64,000 nucleotides of DNA from Rhodovastum sp963709085 (GCA_963709085.1 CAVPVB010000024.1:558001-622000), one strand, 5' to 3'; numbered from the stretch's first letter, positions 41,843 through 50,955 are shown. The notes: generated by a model from the letters alone, not told the origin. Made by a program: numbers and translations.

Positions 41843-43747
41843 ATGCCCGACACCATGGCTCCCTCCCGCTATCCCGACACCATCGCCGCCTGGCGCCGCG
41901 ATCCCGAAGCATTCTGGGCCGAGGCCGCAAAGGGCATCGACTGGGTCCGCCCGCCCGACCGCATCTTCGACCCGACATTGGGGCCCTACGGCCAGTGGTT
42001 CCCGGGGGCGGAGCTGAATACGTCCTATAACGCCCTCGACCGCCATGTGCTGGCCGGGCGCGGCGGCCAGAACGCGCTGATCTGGGACAGCCCGATGACC
42101 GGGCGGATCGAGCGCTTCACCTATGCCGAGCTGCTCGACCGCACCGCGCGCGTGGCCGGTGCCCTGGCAGGGCTGGGCGTGCAGCGCGGCGACCGGGTGG
42201 TGGTCTACATGCCGATGATCCCGGAAGCCCTCATCACCATGCTGGCCTGCGCCCGCCTCGGCGCCATCCATTCGGTGGTGTTCGGCGGCTTCGCCGCGGC
42301 CGAGCTTGCCAAGCGCATCGAGGACGCCACCCCGCGCGTCATCGTCTCGGCCTCCTGCGGGCTGGAGCCGGGCCGCGTCATTTCCTACAAGCCGCTGCTG
42401 GATGCGGCCATCGCCTTCTCGGCGCACAAGCCGCAATCCACCCTGATCCTGCAGCGCCCGCAGGTCGCCGCCCCCCTGATCCCCGGCCGCGACCACGATT
42501 TCGCCGAGGCCGAGGCCGCCGCCACGCCGCACGAGCCGGTCACGGTCGCCGCCACCGATCCATTGTACATCCTTTATACTTCCGGCACGACCGGCAAGCC
42601 CAAGGGCGTCGTGCGCGACAATGGCGGCCATGCGGTGGCGCTGCACCAGACCATGAGCATGCTCTACGGCGTGCAGCCCGGCGATGTTTACTGGGCGGCC
42701 TCCGACGTGGGCTGGGTGGTCGGCCACTCCTACATCGTCTATGCGCCGCTGCTGGCGGGCTGCACCACCATCATGTACGAGGGCAAGCCGGTCGGCACGC
42801 CCGATCCGGGCGCGTTCTGGCGGGTCTGCGCCCAGCACGGGGTGCGCGCCCTGTTCACCGCGCCAACCGCGCTGCGCGCCATCCGCCAGCAGGACCCGGA
42901 GGCGCTGCATCTGGCCAAATACGATCTGTCGAAGCTGGAGACGCTGTTCCTGGCCGGCGAGCGCTGCGACCCGCCGACCGCCATCTGGGCGGCCGAGAAA
43001 ATGCGCATTCCGGTGGTGGACCATTACTGGCAGACCGAGACCGGCTGGGCGATCACCGCCGGCTTCAAGGGGCTCGGCCTGTTCCCGGTCAAGCCAGGCT
43101 CCGGCGGCCGGCCCTCGCCAGGCTACGACGTGCAGGCGCTGGATGATGACGGCCACGTGCTGCCGCGCGGCCAGGCCGGCAATCTCTGCGTGCGCCTGCC
43201 GCTGCCGCCGGGCTGCGCACCGACACTGTGGAAGAACGAGGAGGGCTTCCGCACCTCCTACATCAGCGACTTCCCGGGCTGGTACCGCACCGGCGATGCC
43301 GGCATCATCGACGAGGACGGCGATGTCTGGGTGATGGGCCGCACCGACGACATCATCAATGTCGCCGGCCACCGCCTGTCCACCGGTTCGATGGAGGAGG
43401 TGCTGGCCTCGCACAAGGATGTCGCCGAGTGCGCCGTGGTGGGCGCCAAGGACGAACTGAAGGGCCAGGTGCCGCTCGGGCTGGTGGTGCTGAAGGCCGG
43501 GGTGAACCGGCCGCCGGAAGACGTCACCAAGGAACTGGTGGCGCTGGTGCGCGACCGTATCGGCCCGGTGGCCGCGTTCCGCGAGGCCCGCATCGTGGCG
43601 CGGCTGCCGAAAACCCGCAGCGGCAAAATCCTGCGCGGCAGCATCCGGCGGATTGCCGACGGGGAAACGGCCGTGGCGCCGGCAACCATCGATGATCCGG
43701 CGATCCTGGATGAGATCGGGGCGGTGCTGGCGGGGCGGCGGGGGTAG
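41843..43747 (+). CDS. prpE: Propionyl-CoA synthetase (PrpE/ACSS3-like)
   Basis: 634 residues. An adenylate-forming enzyme that activates propionate, probably also acetate. NTSYNALDRHVLAGRG and ALIWDSPMTG are typical of PrpE rather than Acs. The AMP-binding motif YTSGTTGKPKGVVRDNGGH, the A5 region HYWQTETGW, TGDAGIIDEDGDVWVMGRTDD and the catalytic Lys in PKTRSGKILRG are intact; acetylation of this Lys usually inhibits the enzyme. AGGAG precedes the ATG. Divergent to actP, consistent with short-chain acid uptake and activation. Confidence 0.93.
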   Translation: MPDTMAPSRYPDTIAAWRRDPEAFWAEAAKGIDWVRPPDRIFDPTLGPYGQWFPGAELNTSYNALDRHVLAGRGGQNALIWDSPMTGRIERFTYAELLDRTARVAGALAGLGVQRGDRVVVYMPMIPEALITMLACARLGAIHSVVFGGFAAAELAKRIEDATPRVIVSASCGLEPGRVISYKPLLDAAIAFSAHKPQSTLILQRPQVAAPLIPGRDHDFAEAEAAATPHEPVTVAATDPLYILYTSGTTGKPKGVVRDNGGHAVALHQTMSMLYGVQPGDVYWAASDVGWVVGHSYIVYAPLLAGCTTIMYEGKPVGTPDPGAFWRVCAQHGVRALFTAPTALRAIRQQDPEALHLAKYDLSKLETLFLAGERCDPPTAIWAAEKMRIPVVDHYWQTETGWAITAGFKGLGLFPVKPGSGGRPSPGYDVQALDDDGHVLPRGQAGNLCVRLPLPPGCAPTLWKNEEGFRTSYISDFPGWYRTGDAGIIDEDGDVWVMGRTDDIINVAGHRLSTGSMEEVLASHKDVAECAVVGAKDELKGQVPLGLVVLKAGVNRPPEDVTKELVALVRDRIGPVAAFREARIVARLPKTRSGKILRGSIRRIADGETAVAPATIDDPAILDEIGAVLAGRRG

Positions 43748-43749
43748 GC

Positions 43750-43818
43750 AAGGAAGCAAGGCCAGGGCTCTGCCCTGGACCCGGCAGGGGGCGGTGGCCC
43801 CCTGCACCCCATTCCGTT
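43750..43818. repeat. Dispersed palindromic repeat, copy 7
   Basis: AAGGAAGCAAGG, CCAGGGCTCTGCCCTGG and a CAGGGGGCGGTGGCCCCCTG arm, ending CCCATTCCG, between the convergent prpE and motA. Its second arm matches copy 5 rather than copies 1-4, so there are at least two subtypes. Confidence 0.85.
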
Positions 43819-43824
43819 CGCTGC

Positions 43825-44691
43825 TCAGCCGATCTGCAGGTTTTGGACCGCGCTTTCCAATTCCTGGAAGCTGGGCATGTGCTGGGTCGGCGCCATCTTG
43901 CGGCCGTTCTCCACGCTGACCTGCGGGGCGTTGCCCTGCAGATGCGCCACCAGCACCGCGCGGATCACCTCGAAATACTGGCTCTCCTCCTCCACCACGC
44001 TTTTGATCCTGGTGGAAACCGGACCGGCGATCCCATAGGCCAGCAGAACCCCCAGGAAAGTGCCGGTCAGCGCGCCGCCGATCATGGCGCCCAGCACCGC
44101 CGGTGGCTCGGCAATGTGCGACATGGTCTTGATCACGCCCAACACCGCCGCGACAATGCCCAGCGCCGGCAGCGCATCGGCGATAACCTGCATCGCATGC
44201 GCCGGATGCAGTTCCTCGTTCAGCAATTTCTTGAGCTCCCGCGCCATCAGATCCTCGATCTGATGCGGATCGTCGGCATTCATGCCCACCATGCGCAGAT
44301 AGTCGCAAATCATATCGCTCGCATGATGATTTGCCAGGATCTTCGGGAATTTCTTGAAGGCGATGCTTTCATCCGGCTTCTCGATATGCGCCTCCAGGGC
44401 CATCGCGCCCTTGGTGCTGGCCAGCCGCGCGAAGTAGAATAACAGGCTGAGCATTTCGATGTAGTCGGCCTTTTTGTACACTGCGCCCTTCATGACCTTG
44501 CCGAGCGCGCCCAGCGTGTGCTTCACGTCGTGCATGCTGTTGGCCATGACGAACGTGCCGATCGCGGCGCCGCCAATGGTCACCATCTCGAACGGCAGCG
44601 CCTCCACCAGCGGCGCGACGGCGCCACCCGACGCCAGATAGCTGCCGAACACGCAGACAAGCACGAACACCAGGCCACCAATCACCAGCAT
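43825..44691 (-). CDS. motA: Flagellar motor stator protein MotA
   Basis: 288 residues, four membrane helices. Conserved features: the start MLVIGGLVFVLVCVFGSYLASGG, TIGGAAIGTFVMANS, the cytoplasmic loop with charged EAHIEKPDES for rotor contact, and ALGIVAAVLGVIKTMSHI plus GALTGTFLGVLLAYG, which hold the pore Pro and Thr residues. A C-terminal tail of about 40 residues (APTQHMPSFQELESAV) fits the alphaproteobacterial form. It is downstream of motB, nine bases apart, reverse to the usual order. Confidence 0.95.
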   Translation of the reverse strand: MLVIGGLVFVLVCVFGSYLASGGAVAPLVEALPFEMVTIGGAAIGTFVMANSMHDVKHTLGALGKVMKGAVYKKADYIEMLSLLFYFARLASTKGAMALEAHIEKPDESIAFKKFPKILANHHASDMICDYLRMVGMNADDPHQIEDLMARELKKLLNEELHPAHAMQVIADALPALGIVAAVLGVIKTMSHIAEPPAVLGAMIGGALTGTFLGVLLAYGIAGPVSTRIKSVVEEESQYFEVIRAVLVAHLQGNAPQVSVENGRKMAPTQHMPSFQELESAVQNLQIG

Positions 44692-44700
44692 GGCGGCGGC

Positions 44701-45741
44701 TCAGGGCTTCGGCGCCGATCGCAGCACCACGATCGCGATGCGCCGGTTCTCCGCCGCCAGCGGATCGGCCGGCAGCAGCGGATCGCGATCGGCGTTGCCG
44801 GTGACGCTGCGGATGCGGGTTTCCTGCAGGCCGGCATCGATCAGCAAGCGTCGGGTCGCGTTGGCCCGCTCGGTGGAAAGCTCCCAGTTCGACTTGTCGC
44901 CGCCGCGATAAGGGGCCGCGTCGGTATGGCCGGAGATCGAAATGGCTTCCGGCAGCTTCGCCAGCACCGGTCCCACTTTCTGCAACAACATGCGGGCACG
45001 GTCCTGCAGCACGGCCGAGCCGGTGGCGAACATCGGCAGGCGCTCCTCGTCCAGAATCTGGATGCGCAGCCCCTCGGGCGTCATGTCGATCGCGAGCTGG
45101 CGCCCCAGTTCGGCCAGTTGCGGATCGGCGTGCACCGCCTGGCGGATCTGGTCGGCGGCCTGCTCGAAGGCCGCGTGCTCCTGCCGCTCCAGTTCGGCGC
45201 GCAGCATCCTGGCGGTCTGCGCCTGTGACTGCGGCGCCGCCGCCGGGTCCAGCGCCGCGCCGCCGCCCGGCGCACGGGTGCCGGATTGCGGCCCGGCGAT
45301 CGCCGCATTGCCGCTGGCGGTGCCGTTCTCCAGGCCGGAATTGCGCGCTTCGTTCGGAGGGATCACCTGCGCAGTGGCGTCGGCATCGTCATCGTCAGTG
45401 TCGGGTGGCGCCGCGGCGTGCGCCTGAATAACGCTCATGGCGCCCCGGTCGGACACCAGCGACCCCTGGTCGTACGGGGTGCGCCCGCCCAGCGGCAGAC
45501 CGCTGCCCGAGGCGGCGCGGCCGAGCGTGGCATTGGGCGAGAAATAATCGGCGATGCCGCGCCGCTGCGCCTCGGTGGTGGCGTTCAGCAGCCACATCAG
45601 CAAAAAGAACGCCATCATGGCGGTGATGAAATCGGCGTAGGCCACTTTCCAGGCGCCGCCGTGATGCGCCGATGCGGCCACTTCCTCGCGCTTGATCACG
45701 ATCAGCGTCGCCTTGTCGCCGGACCGCCGCTTGCCGCTCAT
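44701..45741 (-). CDS. motB: Flagellar motor stator protein MotB
   Basis: 346 residues from the Met at 45741 (MSGKRRSGDKATLIVIKREE); an upstream ATG at 45771 would add ten. GAWKVAYADFITAMMAFFLLMWLL is the single membrane helix with the proton-carrying Asp. A Ser/Ala/Asp-rich linker (about 95-190) leads to an OmpA-like peptidoglycan-binding domain: FATGSAVLQDRARMLL, ISISGHTDAAPY and ERANATRRLLIDAGL. It anchors the stator. Other flagellar genes are not in the window. Confidence 0.95.
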   Translation of the reverse strand: MSGKRRSGDKATLIVIKREEVAASAHHGGAWKVAYADFITAMMAFFLLMWLLNATTEAQRRGIADYFSPNATLGRAASGSGLPLGGRTPYDQGSLVSDRGAMSVIQAHAAAPPDTDDDDADATAQVIPPNEARNSGLENGTASGNAAIAGPQSGTRAPGGGAALDPAAAPQSQAQTARMLRAELERQEHAAFEQAADQIRQAVHADPQLAELGRQLAIDMTPEGLRIQILDEERLPMFATGSAVLQDRARMLLQKVGPVLAKLPEAISISGHTDAAPYRGGDKSNWELSTERANATRRLLIDAGLQETRIRSVTGNADRDPLLPADPLAAENRRIAIVVLRSAPKP

Positions 45742-45825
45742 GCTCGACCACCGCCCGAAACCGATGGCCATCCTGCCGCAGGCGCGGTTAAGGACCCCTT
45801 ATCCGGGGCACCATCCGGGCGAGAT

Positions 45826-45843
45826 CAGGTTTCGCGAAACCTG
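45826..45843. promoter_or_regulatory. 18-bp perfect palindrome upstream of motB
   Basis: CAGGTTTCGCGAAACCTG lies between hyuA and motB, 83 bases before the motB start. Perfect dyad with no loop favours a protein-binding operator over a terminator. Which regulator binds is unknown. Confidence 0.45.
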
Positions 45844-45876
45844 CCGCGACACAATAAATCGCGATTACCCGCGCCG

Positions 45877-47310
45877 TCAGGCGTCCGCTTCCAGGATCAG
45901 GCTGAGATAAGGCTCCACCCGCGCCGTCATGCCGGGCAGGATGAGGGTGGTAGCGTCCATCTGCTCGACGATGGCGGGACCCGCGAGGCGGTTGCCGGCG
46001 TCCAGGCGGTCGCGGTCATAGACCGGGCAGGTCACCCAGCCGCCGGCCTCGGGCAGCCACACCGCACGGCTGCCGCTGCGCGCGGCCGACGCGTCCGCCC
46101 CGGCATCGGCGCGCGGCTGAAACCCGGGCCTGGGCACATGCCCCGCCGCCGCGACATGAAAAGCGACGATCTGCGGCTTGCCGCCGCTGGGGGCGCCCCC
46201 CTGCTTTCGTTGGTACGCGGCGGCAAACGCGTCGGCCGCCGCATCGAGCATCGCCGCGGTCACCGGTCCGTCCGGCAACTGCACCGGAAGTGACAGGTCC
46301 TGGCCGGCATAGCGCATGTCCACGCTGCGGGTGACGCAGCGCCCGGCGGCGGGAATTTTCTGCCCGGAGAACCACATCGCGGCGCGGTGGCGCAGCAGCC
46401 CGAACGCCTCGCCGATGGCGGGCAGCGCGTCGGCGCCGAGTTCCATCGGGCCGGTAGCGGAAAAATCGGCATGCGGCTCGGTCAGCAATTGCCCGATGGC
46501 GCCCAGGATGCCGGGGTGGCGCGGCACCAGGATGCGCGCCATGCCCAATTCCTGCGCCAGCCGGGCCGCGTGCAGCGGCCCGGCGCCGCCGAACGCCACC
46601 AGCGTGTGGTCGCGCGGGTCGTGGCCGCGCCGCGCCGCGATCACCCGCACCGCCTCCGCCACCGGGAGGGTGACCGCGGATACGATTTCCTGCGCGGCCA
46701 CCGGCACGTCCATGCCGAGCGGACCGGCCAGCGCCCCGATCGCCGTGGCGGACAAATCCTGATGCAGCGTCAGGCGCCCGCCCAGGAGGCTGTCCGGATT
46801 CAGGGTCTGCAGCACCACATGGGCGTCGGTCACCGTCGGCCCGGCGGCGCCGCTGCCGTAGCAGGCCGGCCCCGGATCGGCGCCGGCACTGCGCGGACCG
46901 ACCTGCAGCGTCCCGCCGGAATCGATGTTTACGATCGAGCCGCCACCCGTCTGCACGCTGAGGATGTCCGGCTCCGGGGGCGCCACCGGATCGCCTGCCA
47001 GCAGCGCCACATGGGTGCGGGTGCCCCCCATGTCGAAGCTGATCAGGCGGTCGAAGCCGGCCAGCCTGGCGGCTTCCTGCGCGCCCGCCACGCCGGCGGA
47101 CGGACCCGGCACGGCACGCACGGGCAGGCGCGGCAAGGCACTATCCGCACCGGTCCGGGCGATGACCTCCTCGATGGCCCGGGCGATGCCGCGCGCAGGG
47201 TCGTCCGGGGTGGACGGCACCTTCCAGACCGCGACACGGCCGGCGCTGTCATCGAACAGGCACACATCGGTGAAAGTACCACCGGCATCCACGCCGATCC
47301 GCCAGGTCAT
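45877..47310 (-). CDS. Hydantoinase/oxoprolinase A-like protein with internal deletion
   Basis: 477 residues; intact HyuA/OplA proteins have about 690. The ATP-binding start WRIGVDAGGTFTDVCLFD is intact, and VRAVPGPSAGVAGAQEAARLAGFDRLISFDMGGT, VQTGGGSIVNIDSGG and VAFGGAGPLHAARLAQELG match the family. Between residue 62 (EEVIARTGADSA) and VRAVPGPSAGV about 190 residues are missing without a frameshift. That part normally includes the HGTTVATNAL segment. No hydantoinase B gene is adjacent. It is probably a decaying, non-functional gene, although the frame is open. ATG 47310 has GAGGGAAG upstream. Confidence 0.75.
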   Translation of the reverse strand: MTWRIGVDAGGTFTDVCLFDDSAGRVAVWKVPSTPDDPARGIARAIEEVIARTGADSALPRLPVRAVPGPSAGVAGAQEAARLAGFDRLISFDMGGTRTHVALLAGDPVAPPEPDILSVQTGGGSIVNIDSGGTLQVGPRSAGADPGPACYGSGAAGPTVTDAHVVLQTLNPDSLLGGRLTLHQDLSATAIGALAGPLGMDVPVAAQEIVSAVTLPVAEAVRVIAARRGHDPRDHTLVAFGGAGPLHAARLAQELGMARILVPRHPGILGAIGQLLTEPHADFSATGPMELGADALPAIGEAFGLLRHRAAMWFSGQKIPAAGRCVTRSVDMRYAGQDLSLPVQLPDGPVTAAMLDAAADAFAAAYQRKQGGAPSGGKPQIVAFHVAAAGHVPRPGFQPRADAGADASAARSGSRAVWLPEAGGWVTCPVYDRDRLDAGNRLAGPAIVEQMDATTLILPGMTARVEPYLSLILEADA

Positions 47311-47344
47311 CGGTTTTGCTTCCCTCACCCTGACCCGGCCCCAC

Positions 47345-47390
47345 CTGGATCAGGTGACACCTGGACAGGTGACACTTGGACAGGTGACCG
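47345..47390. repeat. Three tandem 15-16-bp units
   Basis: CTGGATCAGGTGACAC, CTGGACAGGTGACAC and TTGGACAGGTGACCG follow each other just upstream of hyuA. Each contains CAGGTGAC; they could be repeated regulator sites or a slippage tract. Confidence 0.7.
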
Positions 47391-47531
47391 GGGCCGGGGG
47401 CCGGAGACTGGCAGAATTTTGTCATGTCGCCCAGCCCGGGGCCGCCCAGCCCGACCCGGACTCACCCGGTTGTCCAGGCCTGCGTTCTTCGCCGGATTGA
47501 CACCCGCCCGGCGCGGCCCAATTCCTCGCCC

Positions 47532-48203
47532 ATGTGCGGACGCTACGCCGCTTTCCGGTCCCTTGACGCCATCCGGCGGATCTTCGGCACCGCCAATCCG
47601 CCGCCGGATTTCGTCCCCACCTGGAACATGGCCCCCTCCCGGCTGGCCCCGGTGGTGCGCCTGCATCCCCCAACGAACACGCGCCATCTCGACCTGCTGC
47701 GCTGGGGTCTGGTGCCGCACTGGGCGCGCGATCCGGCCGCCATCCGCCAGCCGATCAACGCCCGCTCCGAGACCGCCGCCACCGCGCCGATGTTCCGTGA
47801 TGCCTATGCGCGCCGCCGCTGCATCGTGCCGGCCGACGCCTTCTATGAGTGGCAGAAAACCGGCGGCGCGCGGCTGCCGCACGCCATCGCCCGCGCCGAC
47901 GGCGCGCCGCTGGCGCTGGCCGGGCTGTGGGAGGGCTGGCGCGGCCCGGACGGCGCGGTGCTGCGCAGCTTCACCGTGCTGACCACCGCCGCCTGCGCGG
48001 AATTGCGCCCCCTGCACGAGCGCATGCCGGTGGTGCTGGAACCGCCGGACTGGCCGCTCTGGCTCGGCGAGACGGCGGGCGACATCGCGGCGCTGCTGCG
48101 CCCGTCGGCAGCCGCTTTCCGGGTCTGGCCGGTCTCCACCCAGGTCAACAACGTGCGCAACGACGGCGCCCATCTGCTCGACCCGGCGCCGTCGCTGGTC
48201 TGA
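47532..48203 (+). CDS. SOS response-associated peptidase (SRAP/YedK)
   Basis: 223 residues from ATG 47532; the longer frame lacks the essential Cys2. SRAP proteins crosslink to abasic sites in single-stranded DNA through Cys2 after Met removal. MCGRYAAF, FVPTWNMAPSRLAPVV, LRWGLVPHWA, INARSETAATAPMFRDAYARRRCIVPADAFYEW (catalytic Asn, Glu) and LHERMPVVL (His) are intact. It is cytoplasmic, a DNA-damage tolerance enzyme. It converges with gluQ. Confidence 0.95.
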   Translation: MCGRYAAFRSLDAIRRIFGTANPPPDFVPTWNMAPSRLAPVVRLHPPTNTRHLDLLRWGLVPHWARDPAAIRQPINARSETAATAPMFRDAYARRRCIVPADAFYEWQKTGGARLPHAIARADGAPLALAGLWEGWRGPDGAVLRSFTVLTTAACAELRPLHERMPVVLEPPDWPLWLGETAGDIAALLRPSAAAFRVWPVSTQVNNVRNDGAHLLDPAPSLV

Positions 48204-48215
48204 CAGGGTGGCCCT

Positions 48216-49100
48216 TCAGACGGGCGCCGCGCCGGGCATGGCGGCGCCGGGCGGCCGGGCCGGGCCGAGGCGCGCCCACAGCTCGGCCGGCGTCATGCCT
48301 GCGGCCCGCATCTCGCGCAATGTCGCCGCGTGGTCGCGTTTGGCCAGACGTTTGCCGGCGGCGTCCGTCAGCAGGCCGTGATGGGCATAGCGCGGCGCCG
48401 GCCAGCCCATCAGCGCCTGTAGCAGCCGGTGCAGATCGGTCGCCGGCCTGAGATCGGCGCCACGGGTCACCAGCGTCACCCCCTGCTTTGCGTCGTCATG
48501 CGTCACGCAAAGGTGGTAGCTGGCCGGGGCGTCCTTGCGCGCCAGCACCGCGTCGCCGAAGCGCGCCGGATCGCAGGCCACCCACCCTTCCCCTTCTTCC
48601 TCGTAGTGCAGCGTCGCCGGCACGGTGGCGAGCGCCCGCGCCATGTCCAGCCGCAGCGCATGCGGCGCGCCCGCCGCCAGCCGGGCCGCTTGCACCGCGG
48701 CGGGCAGATGGCGGCAGGTGCCGGGGTACAGCGGCGCGCCGTCCGGCCCGTGCGGCGCCGCCGCCGAGTCCGCCAGCTCGCGGGCAATGTCCGCCCGCGT
48801 GCAAAAGCACGGATAGACCAGCCCGCGCGCCGCCAGCCCCTCCAGCACCGCCCGGTACTCCGCCAGATGGGCGGACTGCACCCGCACCGCGCCGTCCCAG
48901 TCCAGCCCCAGCCACGCCAGATCCTCCAGGATCGCGGCGGCGAAGGCCGGCCGGCAGCGGCCGGGGTCGATGTCCTCCAGCCGCAGCAAAAACCGCCCCC
49001 CTGCCGCGCGCGCCCTCTGCCAGGCGGTCAGCGCCGAGAAGGCGTGGCCGAGATGCAGATAGCCGGTCGGGCTGGGGGCGAAGCGGGTGACGATCTCCAT
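48216..49100 (-). CDS. gluQ: Glutamyl-Q tRNA(Asp) synthetase
   Basis: 294 residues. GluQRS attaches glutamate to queuosine-34 of tRNA-Asp. It is a class I catalytic domain only: RFAPSPTGYLHLGHAFSALTAW (HIGH), RLEDIDPGRCRP, zinc-type CFCTRADI and YPGTCR Cys, LVTRGADLRPATDLHRLLQALMG, and KRLAKRDHAATL (KMSKS). The lack of an anticodon domain separates it from GltX. ATG 49100; diverges from the esterase gene. Confidence 0.95.
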   Translation of the reverse strand: MEIVTRFAPSPTGYLHLGHAFSALTAWQRARAAGGRFLLRLEDIDPGRCRPAFAAAILEDLAWLGLDWDGAVRVQSAHLAEYRAVLEGLAARGLVYPCFCTRADIARELADSAAAPHGPDGAPLYPGTCRHLPAAVQAARLAAGAPHALRLDMARALATVPATLHYEEEGEGWVACDPARFGDAVLARKDAPASYHLCVTHDDAKQGVTLVTRGADLRPATDLHRLLQALMGWPAPRYAHHGLLTDAAGKRLAKRDHAATLREMRAAGMTPAELWARLGPARPPGAAMPGAAPV

Positions 49101-49122
49101 GCCCGGCCCGATATAATCGAAG

Positions 49123-49803
49123 ATGGATCAGGCGGGAGCACAGGCGATGCTGGACGGACCACGCTGGGGACCACGCAAGGGACGGGCGGAGCAACTGGTC
49201 GTGCTGTGCCACGGCGTTGGCGCCGATGGCCATGACCTGATCGACCTCGCCCCCTCCTGGGCGGCGGCGCTGCCGCAGGCCGCCTTCGCCGCCCCCGACG
49301 CGCCCGAGCCCTATGAGGGCGCGCCGGTCGGCCGGCAATGGTTCGCGCTCTGGGACCGCACGCCGGCGGCACTGGTTGCCGGCGCGGCGGCGGCATCGCC
49401 GCGGCTCAACGGCTTCATCGATGCCGAGCTGGCGCGGCTCGGCTTGCCCGGCGACGCCTGCGCGCTCATGGGTTTCAGCCAGGGCGCGATGATGGCGCTG
49501 CACGCCGGCCTGCGCCGGGCGGCGCCACCGCGCGCCATCCTGGCTTTCTCGGGCGCCCTGCTCGCCCCCGAGCGCCTGGCCGAAACGGTGGCGCGCCCGC
49601 CGGTCCTGCTGGTGCATGGCGAAGCCGACGAGGTGGTGCCACCCGCCCGCTCGCGCGCGGCGGAGCAGGCATTGCGCGACGCGGGCTTTGCCGTCGAAAG
49701 CCTGTACTGTCCCGGTCTCGGGCACGGCATCGACGCGGCCGGCCTGTCCCTGGGCGGGCTGTTTCTGCAGCGCGCCTTCGCCCGGGATGGCAACGAGTCA
49801 TGA
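49123..49803 (+). CDS. Carboxylesterase/phospholipase-like alpha/beta hydrolase
   Basis: 226 residues. The triad is Ser in MGFSQGAMMALHAG (about 122), Asp in HGEADEVVPP and His in GLGHGIDAAG. The oxyanion motif LCHGVGADGHDLIDLA is typical of the dienelactone/YpfH-like carboxylesterase group. No signal peptide. An alternative start is Met9 (49147). Substrate unknown; it diverges from gluQ with only 22 bases between them. Confidence 0.88.
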   Translation: MDQAGAQAMLDGPRWGPRKGRAEQLVVLCHGVGADGHDLIDLAPSWAAALPQAAFAAPDAPEPYEGAPVGRQWFALWDRTPAALVAGAAAASPRLNGFIDAELARLGLPGDACALMGFSQGAMMALHAGLRRAAPPRAILAFSGALLAPERLAETVARPPVLLVHGEADEVVPPARSRAAEQALRDAGFAVESLYCPGLGHGIDAAGLSLGGLFLQRAFARDGNES

Positions 49804-49927
49804 CAGCCGTGCGAAACCTGTCCCGTCCGGCTTGCGGCCCGGCTCCGGCGATGCGATAAGTCCAACGTGTACAAAGCGGCACACAATATCTGGCGGGTCG
49901 TTCGGATGAACTTCCTCAAGGCATAGC

Positions 49928-50512
49928 GTGCTGCGCCACGGGGAGTTGGTTTTGCCCGACGGCGGACAACACTTTCCTGCGCTTGTCCTGAATGCGGACT
50001 TCCGCCCGCTGTCGTATTTTCCCTTGTCCGTCTGGTCCTGGCAGGACGCCGTCAAAGCGGTGTTTCTTGACCGTGTGAGCGTGCTGAGCGAGTACGAGGC
50101 CGAGGTCCATTCACCCAGCGTCACCATGCGCCTGCCCAGCGTGATTGCGCTGAAGGATTATATCCCGGCCGCCCGCCGCCCCGCCTTCACGCGGTTCAAC
50201 GTGTTCCTGCGTGACGCTTTCGCCTGCCAGTATTGCGGCGACCGGCAGCCCACCCCGGACCTGACCTTCGACCATGTCATCCCGCGCTGCCGGGGGGGTC
50301 GCACCACCTGGGAAAACGTCGTCACCGCCTGCGGCCCGTGCAACCTGCGCAAAGGCAGCCGGCTGCCGCGGGAGTGCCAGATGTTTCCGCGCAGCGCGCC
50401 GCGCCAGCCATCCACCTGGGAGCTGCAGGAAAACGGCCGCGCCTTCCCGCCGAACTACTTGCACGAAAGCTGGCGAGACTTTCTCTACTGGGACAGCGAA
50501 CTCGAAAATTGA
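49928..50512 (+). CDS. HNH endonuclease-domain protein
   Basis: 194 residues from GTG 49928. The C-terminal half has the HNH motif with zinc ribbons: CQYCGDRQPTPDLTFDHVIPRCRGG, then NVVTACGPCNLRKGSR. The N-terminal region (ALVLNADFRPLSYFPLSVWSWQDAVKAVFLDRV) is the conserved partner domain of chromosomal HNH proteins in alphaproteobacteria. The genomic role is unknown; these are usually not restriction enzymes. It is not near methylases or phage genes. Confidence 0.9.
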   Translation: MLRHGELVLPDGGQHFPALVLNADFRPLSYFPLSVWSWQDAVKAVFLDRVSVLSEYEAEVHSPSVTMRLPSVIALKDYIPAARRPAFTRFNVFLRDAFACQYCGDRQPTPDLTFDHVIPRCRGGRTTWENVVTACGPCNLRKGSRLPRECQMFPRSAPRQPSTWELQENGRAFPPNYLHESWRDFLYWDSELEN

Positions 50513-50551
50513 CCGGCGGCGGCGTCCCCGCGGGCGGGTGGCGGCACCGGC

Positions 50552-50668
50552 TCAGCCCGCGAACGCCAGCCGGGCGACCCGCCAGATACCCAGCCAGAGC
50601 CCGAGCGAAAGCCAACCGATCAGCGGCGCCGCCAAAACCCAGGGCAGCCGTTTCTCCGCCGGGATCAT
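50552..50668 (-). CDS. Small single-pass membrane protein
   Basis: 38 residues from ATG 50666-50668: MIPAEKRLPWVLAAPLIGWL then a second half of the helix and the tail IWRVARLAFAG. One hydrophobic helix with a basic C-terminal end. AGGG lies seven bases before the ATG. It converges with the HNH gene. Too short for most gene finders; composition and the ribosome-binding site support it only moderately. Confidence 0.45.
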   Translation of the reverse strand: MIPAEKRLPWVLAAPLIGWLSLGLWLGIWRVARLAFAG

Positions 50669-50955
50669 GGTTGCCCTGGTGGTGACAAAGACGGCCGGGG
50701 ATACGTTTATCGTCGTACGGCCAGCCCTCATGCCCCGCTCCTTCGCCCCCGCTCCTCATAGCATCGTGCGGGTCCAGCCCCCGATCCGCGCGCGTCTTGA
50801 AAGTTTCCAAGGCTTGGGTTAAGCGACCGTTACCGGCGCAGGTGTCACGCAAGCTGCATCGTACCGTCACCGTCCCGACTTGGCCGCCGGCTAGACATCG
50901 AAACTTCACGTCCGCCACGGCGGCGGACCCTTACGATACAATAACGGAGACGGTT

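Noticed and set aside
41807..44308. 833-codon minus-strand open frame over prpE and motA
   Set aside because: It crosses prpE antisense and reads a dispersed repeat as protein; no domains.
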